This document shows positions 1 through 9,146 of a stretch of DNA of 64,000 nucleotides, piece after piece; position 1 is the first letter of the stretch, and each line of letters begins with the position of its first letter. The stretch lies in assembly GCF_022921095.1 (NCBI RefSeq), contig NZ_CP095053.1, positions 4,878,501-4,942,500 of the forward strand. The letters run 5' to 3'. Both the position numbers and the translations under genes were made by a program. The stretch is from Hymenobacter aerilatus. Its GTDB lineage: Bacteria; Bacteroidota; Bacteroidia; Cytophagales; Hymenobacteraceae. The notes under the pieces are model-generated. The model was not told where the DNA came from, made no database searches, and worked only from the letters and a program-made list of their open reading frames with translations.

Positions 1-1212
<1,212 letters not shown>

Positions 1213-1226
1213 GTTGCGCTGCCTTG

Positions 1227-1280
1227 CAAAAGACCAAAAGCCCCGCTGTCTATATCGACAGCGGGGCTTTTGGTCTTTTG
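1227..1280. terminator. Bidirectional terminator hairpin
   Basis: Arms 1227-1250 and 1257-1280 form a perfect 24-bp stem with a 6-nt loop. The outer ends are A-rich on the left and T-rich on the right, so it can act for the S9 peptidase on the plus strand and the PAP2 gene on the minus strand. Confidence 0.9.
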
Positions 1281-1291
1281 TTTTCGGTTAT

Positions 1292-2122
1292 TTACAGCCG
1301 CTTCGTAATAGCCAGGCCACTATACCCGTAGCCGTTAATATTAATTCCCTGCACCGGCGTTAGCGAAAGGCCAGTGCGCTCGGCGGTTTTGTGCAACTGG
1401 GGAACCACGATGCCTGTGGCTGCGCCAATGGCATAGCCTACGATGTTGTCGGACAAAAAGTGCTTGCCCGCTTTAAGGCGCGTATAAGCTTGCGCAGCTG
1501 GCACCAAGGCCGCTGCCGTCCACACAAACGGTTCGGCCGCTGAGCCAGGATGAAAATCGTGGTATACTTTGGCTGCAAAAAAAGTAGCCGCTGCGGTATT
1601 AGCAGTATGACCAGCGTAGAAAGAGTTGGTAGAGATATGGCTGTTTCGGTCGCTGCCTCCCTCGGTACCATATAGGAAAGGACGGTAGCGTGTAGTAGTA
1701 CCAATAGTCATAGTGAAAATGGCGTTCTGGGCTGCCAGAGTCTGCAAGTACAGGCCCAGCACTTGACCATACCGCCCGCGCACATCACCATTCAGCGCCA
1801 GCAAGCCCGGCGCAATAAGCAGGGTAGGATATACAATGAAGTCTCCTACCGTTTGGGCAGTAGTACTGTAGTAACCAGCCGAGAATCGGTCGAATTTGGG
1901 TACGTCGTTCTTGTTCAGCGTCGCTAGCTGAGCGTCATTCAGGCCATCTTTCTGTGAGACTAAATATAACCCTAAGCCGCTAATGGTACCCAGCCCCGCC
2001 GTGATGGGCGCATCCACGGCAAAGCGTGTTTTATAGGGCGAAGGCGCTTTCTGAGCCGTTGCCACAGGTAAAGTGGCCATGGTTAGTAAGGTAACCAGCA
2101 CAAAGGAGGGAGGGTATTTCAT
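1292..2122 (-). CDS. PAP2 family phosphatase
   Basis: A 276-residue protein with a cleavable signal peptide (about residues 1-23, ending ATAQ). The three PAP2 signature blocks are visible: TTRYRPF (143-149), SFYAGH (167-172) and KHFLSD (220-225), with the catalytic histidines in the second and third. Family members dephosphorylate lipid phosphates such as phosphatidic acid or undecaprenyl pyrophosphate, on the periplasmic face of the membrane. A substrate cannot be chosen from sequence. The gene is convergent with the upstream peptidase and lies 93 bp downstream of the next minus-strand gene, so it may be expressed alone or with it. Confidence 0.85.
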   Translation of the reverse strand: MKYPPSFVLVTLLTMATLPVATAQKAPSPYKTRFAVDAPITAGLGTISGLGLYLVSQKDGLNDAQLATLNKNDVPKFDRFSAGYYSTTAQTVGDFIVYPTLLIAPGLLALNGDVRGRYGQVLGLYLQTLAAQNAIFTMTIGTTTRYRPFLYGTEGGSDRNSHISTNSFYAGHTANTAAATFFAAKVYHDFHPGSAAEPFVWTAAALVPAAQAYTRLKAGKHFLSDNIVGYAIGAATGIVVPQLHKTAERTGLSLTPVQGININGYGYSGLAITKRL

Positions 2123-2215
2123 AAGCGAAAGAAAGCGTTTCAGTTACTGAGCCTACCAAGAGTAATGATGAAATGGGAATAGTGAGCTGGCAACGCCGTA
2201 AAAGGAGGCTATCTT

Positions 2216-3511
2216 TCAACGTGTTTCTATCTTATCACGGCGGGTGAGTTGGTAAGCTAGCGATAAGGCTATGCTCAGCGTACGACTTTGATAGTTGTGG
2301 TATGAGCTTTCGTACTCGCCGGGCCTAACCTCCAAGATACTGAAGTTGGTGAGTTCCTCCCGCCCATAACGTCTGCCGATCAGCGCCAAGGTTAGGCGAT
2401 TGTGTCGTACTCCGGCTTCGAGGTAAGGAAAGAGAGAGCGGCGAAAGCCGCTATAAAACACACTCTCACTATAAATAGTATTTAACTCAACCCCGGCGCC
2501 ACCCAGCCACTGATAGCGACCCTTTCCCAGCAGGCGCAGGCCCAATTGTGCAGAAATAAGCTGGCCACGCCAATCTAAGGATCCATCAGGCCCTACCCCA
2601 GTGAGAGAACGAATGTCAATGCGGCGGCCGAAACGCGTGTAAGTTAGGGCCGTATGCAGCGCCGGCCTGCGGCCGGGATTTACCACATCGAAATATATAC
2701 CTACCTGGCCGTGCAGCTGCCCATCCAGATCCAGGTCATTTAGGGGGCCAGGTTGCCCGGTCTGGTTGTAGGGGTGCAGGCGACTGGTGTTGTAGCGTAT
2801 CCCCACTACGGGGCCAATTTGCACCAAGATATTGGAACGTCCTTTCTCGCTGGTTTGTCCTGTTTTACCAGCTTTTCGTTCAGCGGAGCACTGTATGTTA
2901 TAGCTCTGCACCACGCGCACTATACTTTCTGCGTTGAAGGGTGCTTTCTTCACCACTTCCTTGGTAGGTGGGCAGTCGTTGAAATACTGCGACAACTCCC
3001 CCCGGTAAGTGTTGCCATCCATTACCCGGGTAGCGTCATCATCTTGCCTTAGGTAACGCCTTTCGGCCAGTTCGAGGTAGGGTTGGCCTTCGCGCCGAAC
3101 TAGAAAATGCCTGACATCGTTTAGCTTGACTTCAAGCAGTAAGGCCGCGCCATCCACCAGCACATCGGCCAATACGGTATCGGGGCGTTGTTGCCGACTA
3201 GGGCCATATGGCAGCTTGTCCATCGCTACTTGAGCCGTCCGATCCAGTGGCACCACCTCACGGCGCAGCACCCTACCCGAAGCGAGGCCAATGCCGCGCA
3301 GTTGCCGGGCCGTATAGCTAGTAAGAGGAGCCGTAGTGGCAGCTCGGAAGCGTATAGCTGTGGGTGGATCGGACCAAAATAGGTTTTCTATTTCGCCCCG
3401 CAGCGTGTCGCCAGTACTTAAAGCCAAATAACCTTTTTCAAAAGCTTGAGCGCGCGCGCGCCCAGATAGCAGAAGACAGACGCAGCAGAGTAGTAAGTAG
3501 CGATAAGACAT
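2216..3511 (-). CDS. Secreted protein with probable outer-membrane barrel, unknown function
   Basis: A 431-residue protein with a Sec signal peptide (about 1-21, ending ARAQ). Residues 25-200 form a soluble region that begins with a 'GYLALSTGDTLRGEIEN' segment, a type of opening common in Bacteroidota secreted proteins. Residues 230-431 alternate hydrophobic and polar residues with many aromatic-ended strands, as expected for a small outer-membrane beta-barrel. Two cysteines (NDC, IQC) around residues 180-210 could form a disulfide. I do not recognise a named family. The gene reads in the same direction as the PAP2 gene. No catalytic motif is visible. Confidence 0.7.
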   Translation of the reverse strand: MSYRYLLLCCVCLLLSGRARAQAFEKGYLALSTGDTLRGEIENLFWSDPPTAIRFRAATTAPLTSYTARQLRGIGLASGRVLRREVVPLDRTAQVAMDKLPYGPSRQQRPDTVLADVLVDGAALLLEVKLNDVRHFLVRREGQPYLELAERRYLRQDDDATRVMDGNTYRGELSQYFNDCPPTKEVVKKAPFNAESIVRVVQSYNIQCSAERKAGKTGQTSEKGRSNILVQIGPVVGIRYNTSRLHPYNQTGQPGPLNDLDLDGQLHGQVGIYFDVVNPGRRPALHTALTYTRFGRRIDIRSLTGVGPDGSLDWRGQLISAQLGLRLLGKGRYQWLGGAGVELNTIYSESVFYSGFRRSLFPYLEAGVRHNRLTLALIGRRYGREELTNFSILEVRPGEYESSYHNYQSRTLSIALSLAYQLTRRDKIETR

Positions 3512-3635
3512 CTAATGAATTGTGTGTTAGTAAAGAAGGGCGAAGAACGCAAAAAGCGAGGAATCTGCACACTACTTTAGAAAAGAGGAGCGAAGCATTT
3601 TTACATACCATTTCCTTCGCCATGAGTAAAACTCG

Positions 3636-3643
3636 TAGCTTTG
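3636..3643 (+). promoter_or_regulatory. Candidate -7 box for metK (TAGCTTTG)
   Basis: Exact match to the Bacteroidota -7 consensus TAnnTTTG, with TTTC 21 bp upstream as a possible -33 box. It implies a leader of about 70 nt. The leader holds a GC-rich hairpin (around 3676-3692) before the metK start. No Shine-Dalgarno sequence is seen. Confidence 0.5.
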
Positions 3644-3719
3644 CGGTCCTACCTGGTTTCACCGCCAGTGTGGGGCAGGGGCTGCCGGCCCCTTGCGTAC
3701 CTTATATGCTTCTACGCTG

Positions 3720-4973
3720 ATGCCGTACTTGTTCACCTCCGAATCGGTTTCGGAAGGCCACCCCGATAAAATAGCCGACCAGATTTCGGACGCTATCCTC
3801 GACGAATTTCTGCGTCAGGACCCCACTTCCAAGGTGGCCTGCGAAACGCTCGTTACCACCGACTATGTACTGCTCGCCGGCGAAATCAAATCTACGGCAC
3901 AGGTAGACGTAGAACAGATTGCCCGCGACGTGATTCGTCGCATCGGTTATAACAACCCCGACTACAAGTTCGACGGCAACACCTGCCAGGTAGAAAATCG
4001 CCTGCACGCGCAGTCGCCCGATATCAACCAAGGTGTAGAGCGTCAAAACCCCGAAGAGCAGGGGGCCGGCGACCAGGGCATGATGTTCGGCTACGCTACC
4101 CGCGAGACCGAGAACTACATGCCCCTAGCGCTGGACCTATCGCACCGGCTGCTGCGCGAGTTGGCCGCCATTCGCAAGGAGGGTAAGGAAATGACTTACC
4201 TTCGGCCCGATGCTAAGGCCCAGGTGACCATCCGCTACGCCGACGACAATACGCCCGAAGCCATCGAAACCATTGTGGTGAGCACCCAGCACGATGAGTT
4301 CGACGAATCGGAGGAAAAGATGCTCACGCAGATTGCCACCGACATCAAAACCATCCTGATTCCGCGTGTGAAAGCTAATCTGAGCGCTGATGTGCAACGC
4401 CTCTTCACCGACCAGATTACTTACCACATCAATCCTACCGGCAAGTTTGTAATCGGTGGGCCGCACGGCGACTCCGGCCTCACGGGGCGCAAAATTATTG
4501 TGGATACCTACGGCGGCAAGGGCGCCCACGGCGGTGGTGCTTTCTCCGGCAAAGACTCCTCCAAAGTAGACCGCTCGGCTGCGTACGCGGCGCGGCACAT
4601 TGCCAAAAACCTGGTAGCCGCTGGCGTGGCCGATCAAGTGCTGGTACAGGTAGCCTATGCTATTGGCGTAGCCAAGCCAGTAGGCGTGTACGTGACCACC
4701 TATGGCACCACCAAGGCTACCAACCCCAGCGGCCAACTACTCACCGATGGTGAAATTTCGGCGAAAGTGCAGCAGCTGTTTGATATGCGCCCATACGCCA
4801 TTGTGCAGCGCCTGGGCCTGCAAAAGCCCATCTTCGGCGCCACGGCAGCCTACGGACACATGGGCCGTCAGCCCGGTCAGGTTTCGTTGAATGGCAACGG
4901 CCAAACCGCCGAAACCTTCACCTGGGAAAAGCTCGACTACGTGGAGCAGATTAAGGGAGCGTTTGAACTATAA
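3720..4973 (+). CDS. metK: S-adenosylmethionine synthase
   Basis: 417 residues from the ATG at 3720. I prefer this start to the one at 3693 because MPYLFTSESVSEGHPDK is where the family begins. The enzyme makes S-adenosylmethionine from ATP and methionine in the cytoplasm. Visible motifs are GHPDKIADQ (13-21, with the ATP-binding histidine), the loop GAHGGGAFSGKD (about 267-278) and KVDRSAAYAARH. Length is slightly longer than the usual 380-400 residues, mainly at inserts in the middle. The gene is monocistronic: its own promoter lies upstream and a 24-bp-stem terminator follows. It is convergent with hpf. Confidence 0.97.
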   Translation: MPYLFTSESVSEGHPDKIADQISDAILDEFLRQDPTSKVACETLVTTDYVLLAGEIKSTAQVDVEQIARDVIRRIGYNNPDYKFDGNTCQVENRLHAQSPDINQGVERQNPEEQGAGDQGMMFGYATRETENYMPLALDLSHRLLRELAAIRKEGKEMTYLRPDAKAQVTIRYADDNTPEAIETIVVSTQHDEFDESEEKMLTQIATDIKTILIPRVKANLSADVQRLFTDQITYHINPTGKFVIGGPHGDSGLTGRKIIVDTYGGKGAHGGGAFSGKDSSKVDRSAAYAARHIAKNLVAAGVADQVLVQVAYAIGVAKPVGVYVTTYGTTKATNPSGQLLTDGEISAKVQQLFDMRPYAIVQRLGLQKPIFGATAAYGHMGRQPGQVSLNGNGQTAETFTWEKLDYVEQIKGAFEL

Positions 4974-4987
4974 GGTTAGAAATTCAG

Positions 4988-5040
4988 CAACTAGCAAAAG
5001 GCCCTACCCACAACGAGTGGGTAGGGCCTTTTGCTAGTTG
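4988..5040. terminator. Bidirectional terminator between metK and hpf
   Basis: Arms 4988-5011 and 5017-5040 form a perfect 24-bp stem with a 5-nt loop (AACGA). It lies between two convergent genes and can serve both. Confidence 0.9.
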
Positions 5041-5069
5041 CCGGATGTATATTACGTAAGGCTGCGGCC

Positions 5070-5369
5070 TTAGTGTGACATGTGTTTTTCCTTGTACTTC
5101 ACGATCTGTCGGCGTAGGCATTCATACGCTGCATCAGCCGCCGACTCGAAGGTAGGCGCTTCTTCCTGGCAAAAAATAGTGGAGCCAGGTACCAGTAGCT
5201 TCACTTCCAGGGTTTTATTGCTAATGCCATCTTTGTTGTTCAACTTCAGAATAACTTCGCCTTCTGTCACGCGGTCATAGAAGGTTTCCAGTTTGTCGAG
5301 GCGCTTCTGGATGAAATCGAGCAAGGATTGGTCGGCAGTGAAGTGCACCGAATGCATCTGTACTTTCAT
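5070..5369 (-). CDS. hpf: Ribosome hibernation-promoting factor / RaiA-like protein
   Basis: 99 residues from the ATG at 5369 (MKVQMHSVHF). An upstream start at 5426 would add 19 residues without family similarity and would overlap xerC. The short form, a single alpha-beta-beta-beta-alpha ribosome-binding domain without the dimerising C-terminal domain, binds the small subunit near the decoding centre and inactivates idle ribosomes. Conserved features are FTADQSLLDFIQKRLDKLE and the basic C-terminus RRQIVKYKEKH. It follows xerC by 31 bp on the same strand and is probably cotranscribed with it. Confidence 0.92.
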   Translation of the reverse strand: MKVQMHSVHFTADQSLLDFIQKRLDKLETFYDRVTEGEVILKLNNKDGISNKTLEVKLLVPGSTIFCQEEAPTFESAADAAYECLRRQIVKYKEKHMSH

Positions 5370-5400
5370 CGGGTAAGGGGTTAAGGGTAAAAGAAATAGC

Positions 5401-6288
5401 TTAGGCTTTTGGATGAGCCTGCTCAAAAACCGCTTTTAGCTTGTCAATCGATAAATGCGTGTACACTTGAGTAGCAGCCAGATTAGCATGCCCCAACAGC
5501 TCTTTAATAGCATTGAGGTCGGCCCCTTTGCCAAGCAGGTGCGTAGCAAAGGAATGTCGCAGCACGTGCGGATGTTGCTGCGACGACGCGGTGGTGATCT
5601 GGCTCAGATAGTGCTTCACAGTACGATAGACAAACTTCTCGTAGAGCGGGTCTCCCTTATCCGTAACGAGGAGCACCCGCTGGGCGTTGTCGGCCGTCCC
5701 AAATTCCTGCTGCTTTTGCAGTAAGTATTTGTCTAACACAGCCAATAAAGTAGGGTTGAGTGGCACTATGCGCTGCTTGTTGCCTTTTCCTGTAACGCGC
5801 ACTGTGCGGCCGGCCAGGCTTACGTCATCGTGGTGGATGCCAATCAACTCTGATAAGCGGATTCCTGTGCCATAGAGCAATTCGAGCAACAATTGGTCGC
5901 GCACGCCAGCAAAAGTGCCTGGAAATTCAAATGAATTCAGTAGCCCGTTTAATGAGTCCTCGGGTACAAAGTCGGGCAGCTTCTTCGCTACCTTCGGCGA
6001 CTTGATGCGCAGCATGGGGTTGCGTGTGGCAACACCCGTTTGTAGTAGAAACTTATAGTAGGAGCGTAGACAGGCAATTTTGCGGTTTACGGTGCGCGGA
6101 TCCAACTCCTGCTGCATCAGGCTCACTACCCAACTACGAATCAGTGTGTGATCAGCTTGGGCCGGCTCTACCAGTTCATACTCCACCAGTAGATACTCAG
6201 CAAACTGTCGCAAATCCGTTTGGTATGACAGTAAAGTGTGCGGACTATAACGCTTTTCGAAGCGTAGGTACTCAAAAAACAATTCCAT
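5401..6288 (-). CDS. xerC: Tyrosine recombinase XerC
   Basis: 295 residues from the ATG at 6288 (MELFFEYLRFEKRYS). Residues 1-90 are the SAM-like DNA-binding domain and 105-295 the catalytic domain. All active-site residues are present: Arg144 (GTGIRLSEL), Lys168 (GKGNKQR), His241 and Arg244 (HVLRH), His267 (LGHANL) and Tyr276 (QVYTH). The family resolves chromosome dimers at dif with a XerD partner. The position between rpsU and hpf is the usual Bacteroidota arrangement and argues for the housekeeping enzyme and not a phage or integron integrase. A hairpin separates it from rpsU, so it may depend on read-through or its own promoter. Confidence 0.92.
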   Translation of the reverse strand: MELFFEYLRFEKRYSPHTLLSYQTDLRQFAEYLLVEYELVEPAQADHTLIRSWVVSLMQQELDPRTVNRKIACLRSYYKFLLQTGVATRNPMLRIKSPKVAKKLPDFVPEDSLNGLLNSFEFPGTFAGVRDQLLLELLYGTGIRLSELIGIHHDDVSLAGRTVRVTGKGNKQRIVPLNPTLLAVLDKYLLQKQQEFGTADNAQRVLLVTDKGDPLYEKFVYRTVKHYLSQITTASSQQHPHVLRHSFATHLLGKGADLNAIKELLGHANLAATQVYTHLSIDKLKAVFEQAHPKA

Positions 6289-6356
6289 ACAAATACTCCG
6301 GCCAGGTAGGGGTCGGGTTGCCAATGTATGGAATTCTGTAGAAAAGTATGCACGCG

Positions 6357-6399
6357 AAAAACCGGCTGACTAGCTCCGGAAAGCTGATCAGCCGGTTTT
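6357..6399 (-). terminator. rpsU terminator
   Basis: The outer arms (AAAACCGGCTGA and its complement) form about 12 bp around a second small stem. On the minus strand the hairpin is followed by a T run. It lies just downstream of rpsU and upstream of xerC, so it may attenuate expression of xerC and hpf. Confidence 0.75.
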
Positions 6400-6421
6400 G
6401 TCAACTCAAAGAGCAATCAGG

Positions 6422-6616
6422 CTAGTCGTTGCCCGTGCCGTAGGTGGCTTGCTTGTAGATAGCCTTCTCTTTCTGCTTGCGATTGGTTACCGACGGCTTC
6501 TGGAAGAACGTGCGGCGACGCAGCTCTTTCAGCACGCCTGTGCGCTCAAATTTCTTCTTGAAGCGCTTCAGCGCGCGGTCTACCGACTCGTTCTCCTTGA
6601 TTTGGACGATGATCAT
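6422..6616 (-). CDS. rpsU: Small ribosomal subunit protein bS21
   Basis: 64 residues from the ATG at 6616 (MIIVQIKENESVDRALKRF). The family is highly basic, as here (KRFKKKFERTG, LKELRRRTFFQ). bS21 sits on the 30S platform by the 3' end of 16S rRNA. In Bacteroidia it helps cover the anti-Shine-Dalgarno sequence, which fits the weak ribosome-binding sites in this window. Some flavobacterial rpsU genes keep a strong Shine-Dalgarno site for self-control, but none is visible in the 45 nt upstream here. A well-matched promoter lies 43-74 bp upstream. Confidence 0.96.
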   Translation of the reverse strand: MIIVQIKENESVDRALKRFKKKFERTGVLKELRRRTFFQKPSVTNRKQKEKAIYKQATYGTGND

Positions 6617-6658
6617 ATGTTCAGTTAGCTTGAAAACTTCTGCTTTGGTAAAGGGCTG

Positions 6659-6690
6659 CAAAGATAATCATAGTTTCTGATGATTTCAAA
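6659..6690 (-). promoter_or_regulatory. rpsU promoter with both Bacteroidota boxes
   Basis: On the minus strand TATCTTTG (6666-6659) matches TAnnTTTG exactly, and TTTG (6690-6687) lies 20 bp upstream, at the expected -33 spacing. This is the best-supported promoter in the window. Confidence 0.75.
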
Positions 6691-6788
6691 GCAAGCATAC
6701 TAAGTTTCAGACGATAAAGTGTTTTACAGTCTTTCAAGTTAGTTTCTTCGGGTATGCTATATGGAGATGGAAGTTAGCAATATCGAAC

Positions 6789-7931
6789 TCAAGCACTGAG
6801 CAGGCTGCGGGCAATAACCAGCTTTTGAATTTCAGAAGTGCCCTCTCCAATGGTGCAAAGCTTGGCGTCTCGGTAGTATTTCTCCGCAGGGTAGTCTTTG
6901 GTGTAGCCATAGCCACCAAAAATCTGCACGCCCTCATTTGCCACGCGCACTGCTACCTCCGACGCATAGAGTTTCGCCATAGCCGATTCGCGGTTCACGT
7001 TTTGGCCCCGTTGCTTCATATCGGCGGCGCGGTAGGTAAGCAAGGAGGCTGCTTCTATTTCCGTGGCCATATCAGCCAGCTTAAAGGAAATGCCCTGAAA
7101 ATTGCTAATAGGCTGATTGAATTGATGACGCTCCTGCGAATAGCGCAGGGCCGCCTCCAGGGCACCCTGTGCAATACCCAGGCTGAGCGCTGCAATGCTG
7201 ATGCGGCCACCATCCAGCACCTTCAGTGACTGAATAAAGCCGTCGCCTACCTGCCCAATCACGTTTTCTTGAGGTACTCGGCAGTCCGTAAAAATCATCT
7301 CCGTTGTTTCAGAAGCGCGCATACCTAGTTTGTCCTCCTTACGGCCGCCTGCAAAGCCGGGCGTGCCGCGCTCTACAATAAAGGCCGTCATACCGTGCGA
7401 GTCGCCTACCTCGCCTGTGCGTGCAATTACTACGGCTACGTGACCCGATCTGCCGTGAGTGATGAAGTTCTTAGCGCCGTTAAGCACGTATTCATTGCCA
7501 TCCAGTACGGCGGTGGTGCGCATGTTGCCAGCATCTGAGCCAGTATTAGGTTCGGTAAGGCCCCAGGCGCCAATCCACTCGCCGGATGCCAACTTCGGGA
7601 GATACTTTTGCTTTTGCTCCTCGGAAGCATGCTGCAAAATGTGACCCGTACAAAGCGAATTATGCGCCGCCATCGAAAGACCGATGCTTCCATCAACTTT
7701 TGATAGTTCGGCAATGGCTGTCACGTACTCTGGATAGCCAAAGCCTGAGCCGCCATACTGCTGCGGGACCAGGACGCCCATTAGGCCTAATTCGCCTAGC
7801 TTATGAAAAACGTCAATAGGAAATTCCTGGCTTTCATCCCAGCGCATCATGTGCGGTTTGATATGGATAGCACTAAAATCGCGCACCATCTGTGTAATCA
7901 GCGTCTGATTTTCAACTTCTTCTACTAGCAT
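6789..7931 (-). CDS. Acyl-CoA dehydrogenase
   Basis: 380 residues from the ATG at 7931; the longer reading would need a TTG start. This FAD flavoenzyme makes the alpha-beta double bond of an acyl-CoA in beta-oxidation or branched-chain amino-acid breakdown and passes electrons to ETF. The domain order is N-terminal helices, a middle beta domain (WGLTEPNTGSDAG and FIVERGTPGF) and a C-terminal helical bundle. The catalytic glutamate is in GEGTSEIQ (about residue 363), the placement typical of short-chain and isobutyryl-type enzymes. FGGYGYTKDYPAEKYYRDAK is the usual FAD-contact segment. Chain-length preference cannot be read. It is divergent from the polysaccharide genes and has its own -7 box. 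Confidence 0.93.
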   Translation of the reverse strand: MLVEEVENQTLITQMVRDFSAIHIKPHMMRWDESQEFPIDVFHKLGELGLMGVLVPQQYGGSGFGYPEYVTAIAELSKVDGSIGLSMAAHNSLCTGHILQHASEEQKQKYLPKLASGEWIGAWGLTEPNTGSDAGNMRTTAVLDGNEYVLNGAKNFITHGRSGHVAVVIARTGEVGDSHGMTAFIVERGTPGFAGGRKEDKLGMRASETTEMIFTDCRVPQENVIGQVGDGFIQSLKVLDGGRISIAALSLGIAQGALEAALRYSQERHQFNQPISNFQGISFKLADMATEIEAASLLTYRAADMKQRGQNVNRESAMAKLYASEVAVRVANEGVQIFGGYGYTKDYPAEKYYRDAKLCTIGEGTSEIQKLVIARSLLSA

Positions 7932-7960
7932 GGGTGGGGTGGGAGACAAGTTTATACTAA

Positions 7961-7968
7961 CAAACGTA
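7961..7968 (-). promoter_or_regulatory. Candidate -7 box for the acyl-CoA dehydrogenase (TACGTTTG)
   Basis: Exact TAnnTTTG match on the minus strand, 30 bp upstream of the ATG at 7931. No clear TTTG -33 box; an A/T run occupies that place. Confidence 0.5.
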
Positions 7969-8154
7969 AGTTATTACATATACGTTGATATTAAAAAATA
8001 AAGCATGTTGGTAGTGCTCAGGTATCGACGCATACTGGTGTGAATTTTGAAAGCCACCACCAATTTGGTTACTTTGAAGGTTTCCAGATAGGTAAAACAG
8101 TGCTAACGTGCTGTCTCCTTGTATTATAGCTCTGATCCGGCTCGTCCGGCCTGC

Positions 8155-9084
8155 ATGCAACAACTATCCACTACCCGTCGCCATCTGTTTTTCTGGCTGT
8201 TATGCTTGCCTTTTGCGCTGCTAACGCTACTCTCTTCCTGCACTACCTCACGCGTGCGGCAGCAGAACACCATGTTTCGCCTCGACGGCACTATGGCTGA
8301 CACGTCTAAACTACGACGTGCTGTAAATCGTGCTGAGCGCAACTACATTATCCAGCCTAACGACTACCTCGCTATTCGGGTGTATACAAATGAGGGGGAG
8401 TCTATTATAGATCCGAATGGCGAGTTGCTATTTGGGTCTCCTACTGGTGGAGGCGTACGGCAGCCCGCTGGAACTGGCCGGCAGGCCACTAATCGCGGGG
8501 GGGGTGTTCAAAATGGTGGCACCGAGTTTCTAGTACAGAACGATGGCCTAGTGCGCTTACCAATGGTAGGTGATGTAAAACTTAGCGGCTATACTTTGCT
8601 AGAAGCAGATAGCGTGCTTAAAGGCCGGTACAATGAGTTTTACCAGCAGCCGTTTGTCACTACCCAGGTCAGTAATAATCGCATCGTCATATTGGGAGCT
8701 GTTGGTGGTAGTAGTGGCCAGATCATTCCATTGGTCAACGATAATATGAACCTCATTGAGGTGCTAGCATTAGCTGGCGGTATAGATGGTGGTGCCGTTA
8801 CTGGCATAGGGACCAATCGGGTGGGTCGAGCAGATAATATCCGCTTGATCCGAGGTGATTTGAAAAATCCACGCGTGCAGGTTATCGACCTGACTTCTTT
8901 TGCGGGCATGCGTCAGGCTAATCTACAGGTGGAACCCAATGATATAATTTATGTTGAACCTGTACGCCGTCCTTTCTTTGAGGCAGTGGGGGATATTGCA
9001 CCTTTGTTTAGTATCGTTAGTGGACTAGCAGGACTGGCTACCACTATCATCTATTTGTCGATTGCGCTGAGAAACAATAATTAG
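8155..9084 (+). CDS. Polysaccharide export lipoprotein, Wza/GumB-like
   Basis: 309 residues from the ATG at 8155 (an in-frame TTG at 8119 is less likely). It has a lipoprotein signal with lipobox LLSSC near residue 30. A polysaccharide-export domain begins at NYIIQPNDYLAIRVY (about residue 62), followed by SLBB-like repeats, and a C-terminal hydrophobic helix (about 280-303) is the likely outer-membrane segment. Family members form the outer-membrane channel for capsule or exopolysaccharide. A Gly-rich insert (GGGVRQPAGTGRQ, then GGG) sits inside the export domain. It is followed by the Wzc-like kinase and the PHP phosphatase. The glycosyltransferases, flippase and polymerase are not in this window. 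Confidence 0.9.
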   Translation: MQQLSTTRRHLFFWLLCLPFALLTLLSSCTTSRVRQQNTMFRLDGTMADTSKLRRAVNRAERNYIIQPNDYLAIRVYTNEGESIIDPNGELLFGSPTGGGVRQPAGTGRQATNRGGGVQNGGTEFLVQNDGLVRLPMVGDVKLSGYTLLEADSVLKGRYNEFYQQPFVTTQVSNNRIVILGAVGGSSGQIIPLVNDNMNLIEVLALAGGIDGGAVTGIGTNRVGRADNIRLIRGDLKNPRVQVIDLTSFAGMRQANLQVEPNDIIYVEPVRRPFFEAVGDIAPLFSIVSGLAGLATTIIYLSIALRNNN

Positions 9085-9146
9085 TAGGTATCATGCTTGC
9101 TATTAATGTTAAGCTGCTTTAACCAAAATCAACAGCAAAGCGCTCT

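Noticed and set aside
3644..3719. SAM riboswitch upstream of metK
   Set aside because: None of the SAM-I, SAM-II or SAM-IV sequence signatures I know is recognisable; only a plain GC-rich hairpin is present.
4137..4736. 199-codon open frame antisense to metK
   Set aside because: It lies entirely opposite a strongly conserved gene and has no recognisable domain.
5401..6288. Phage or integron integrase
   Set aside because: Position between rpsU and hpf and the sequence pattern fit chromosomal XerC; no att sites or cargo genes.
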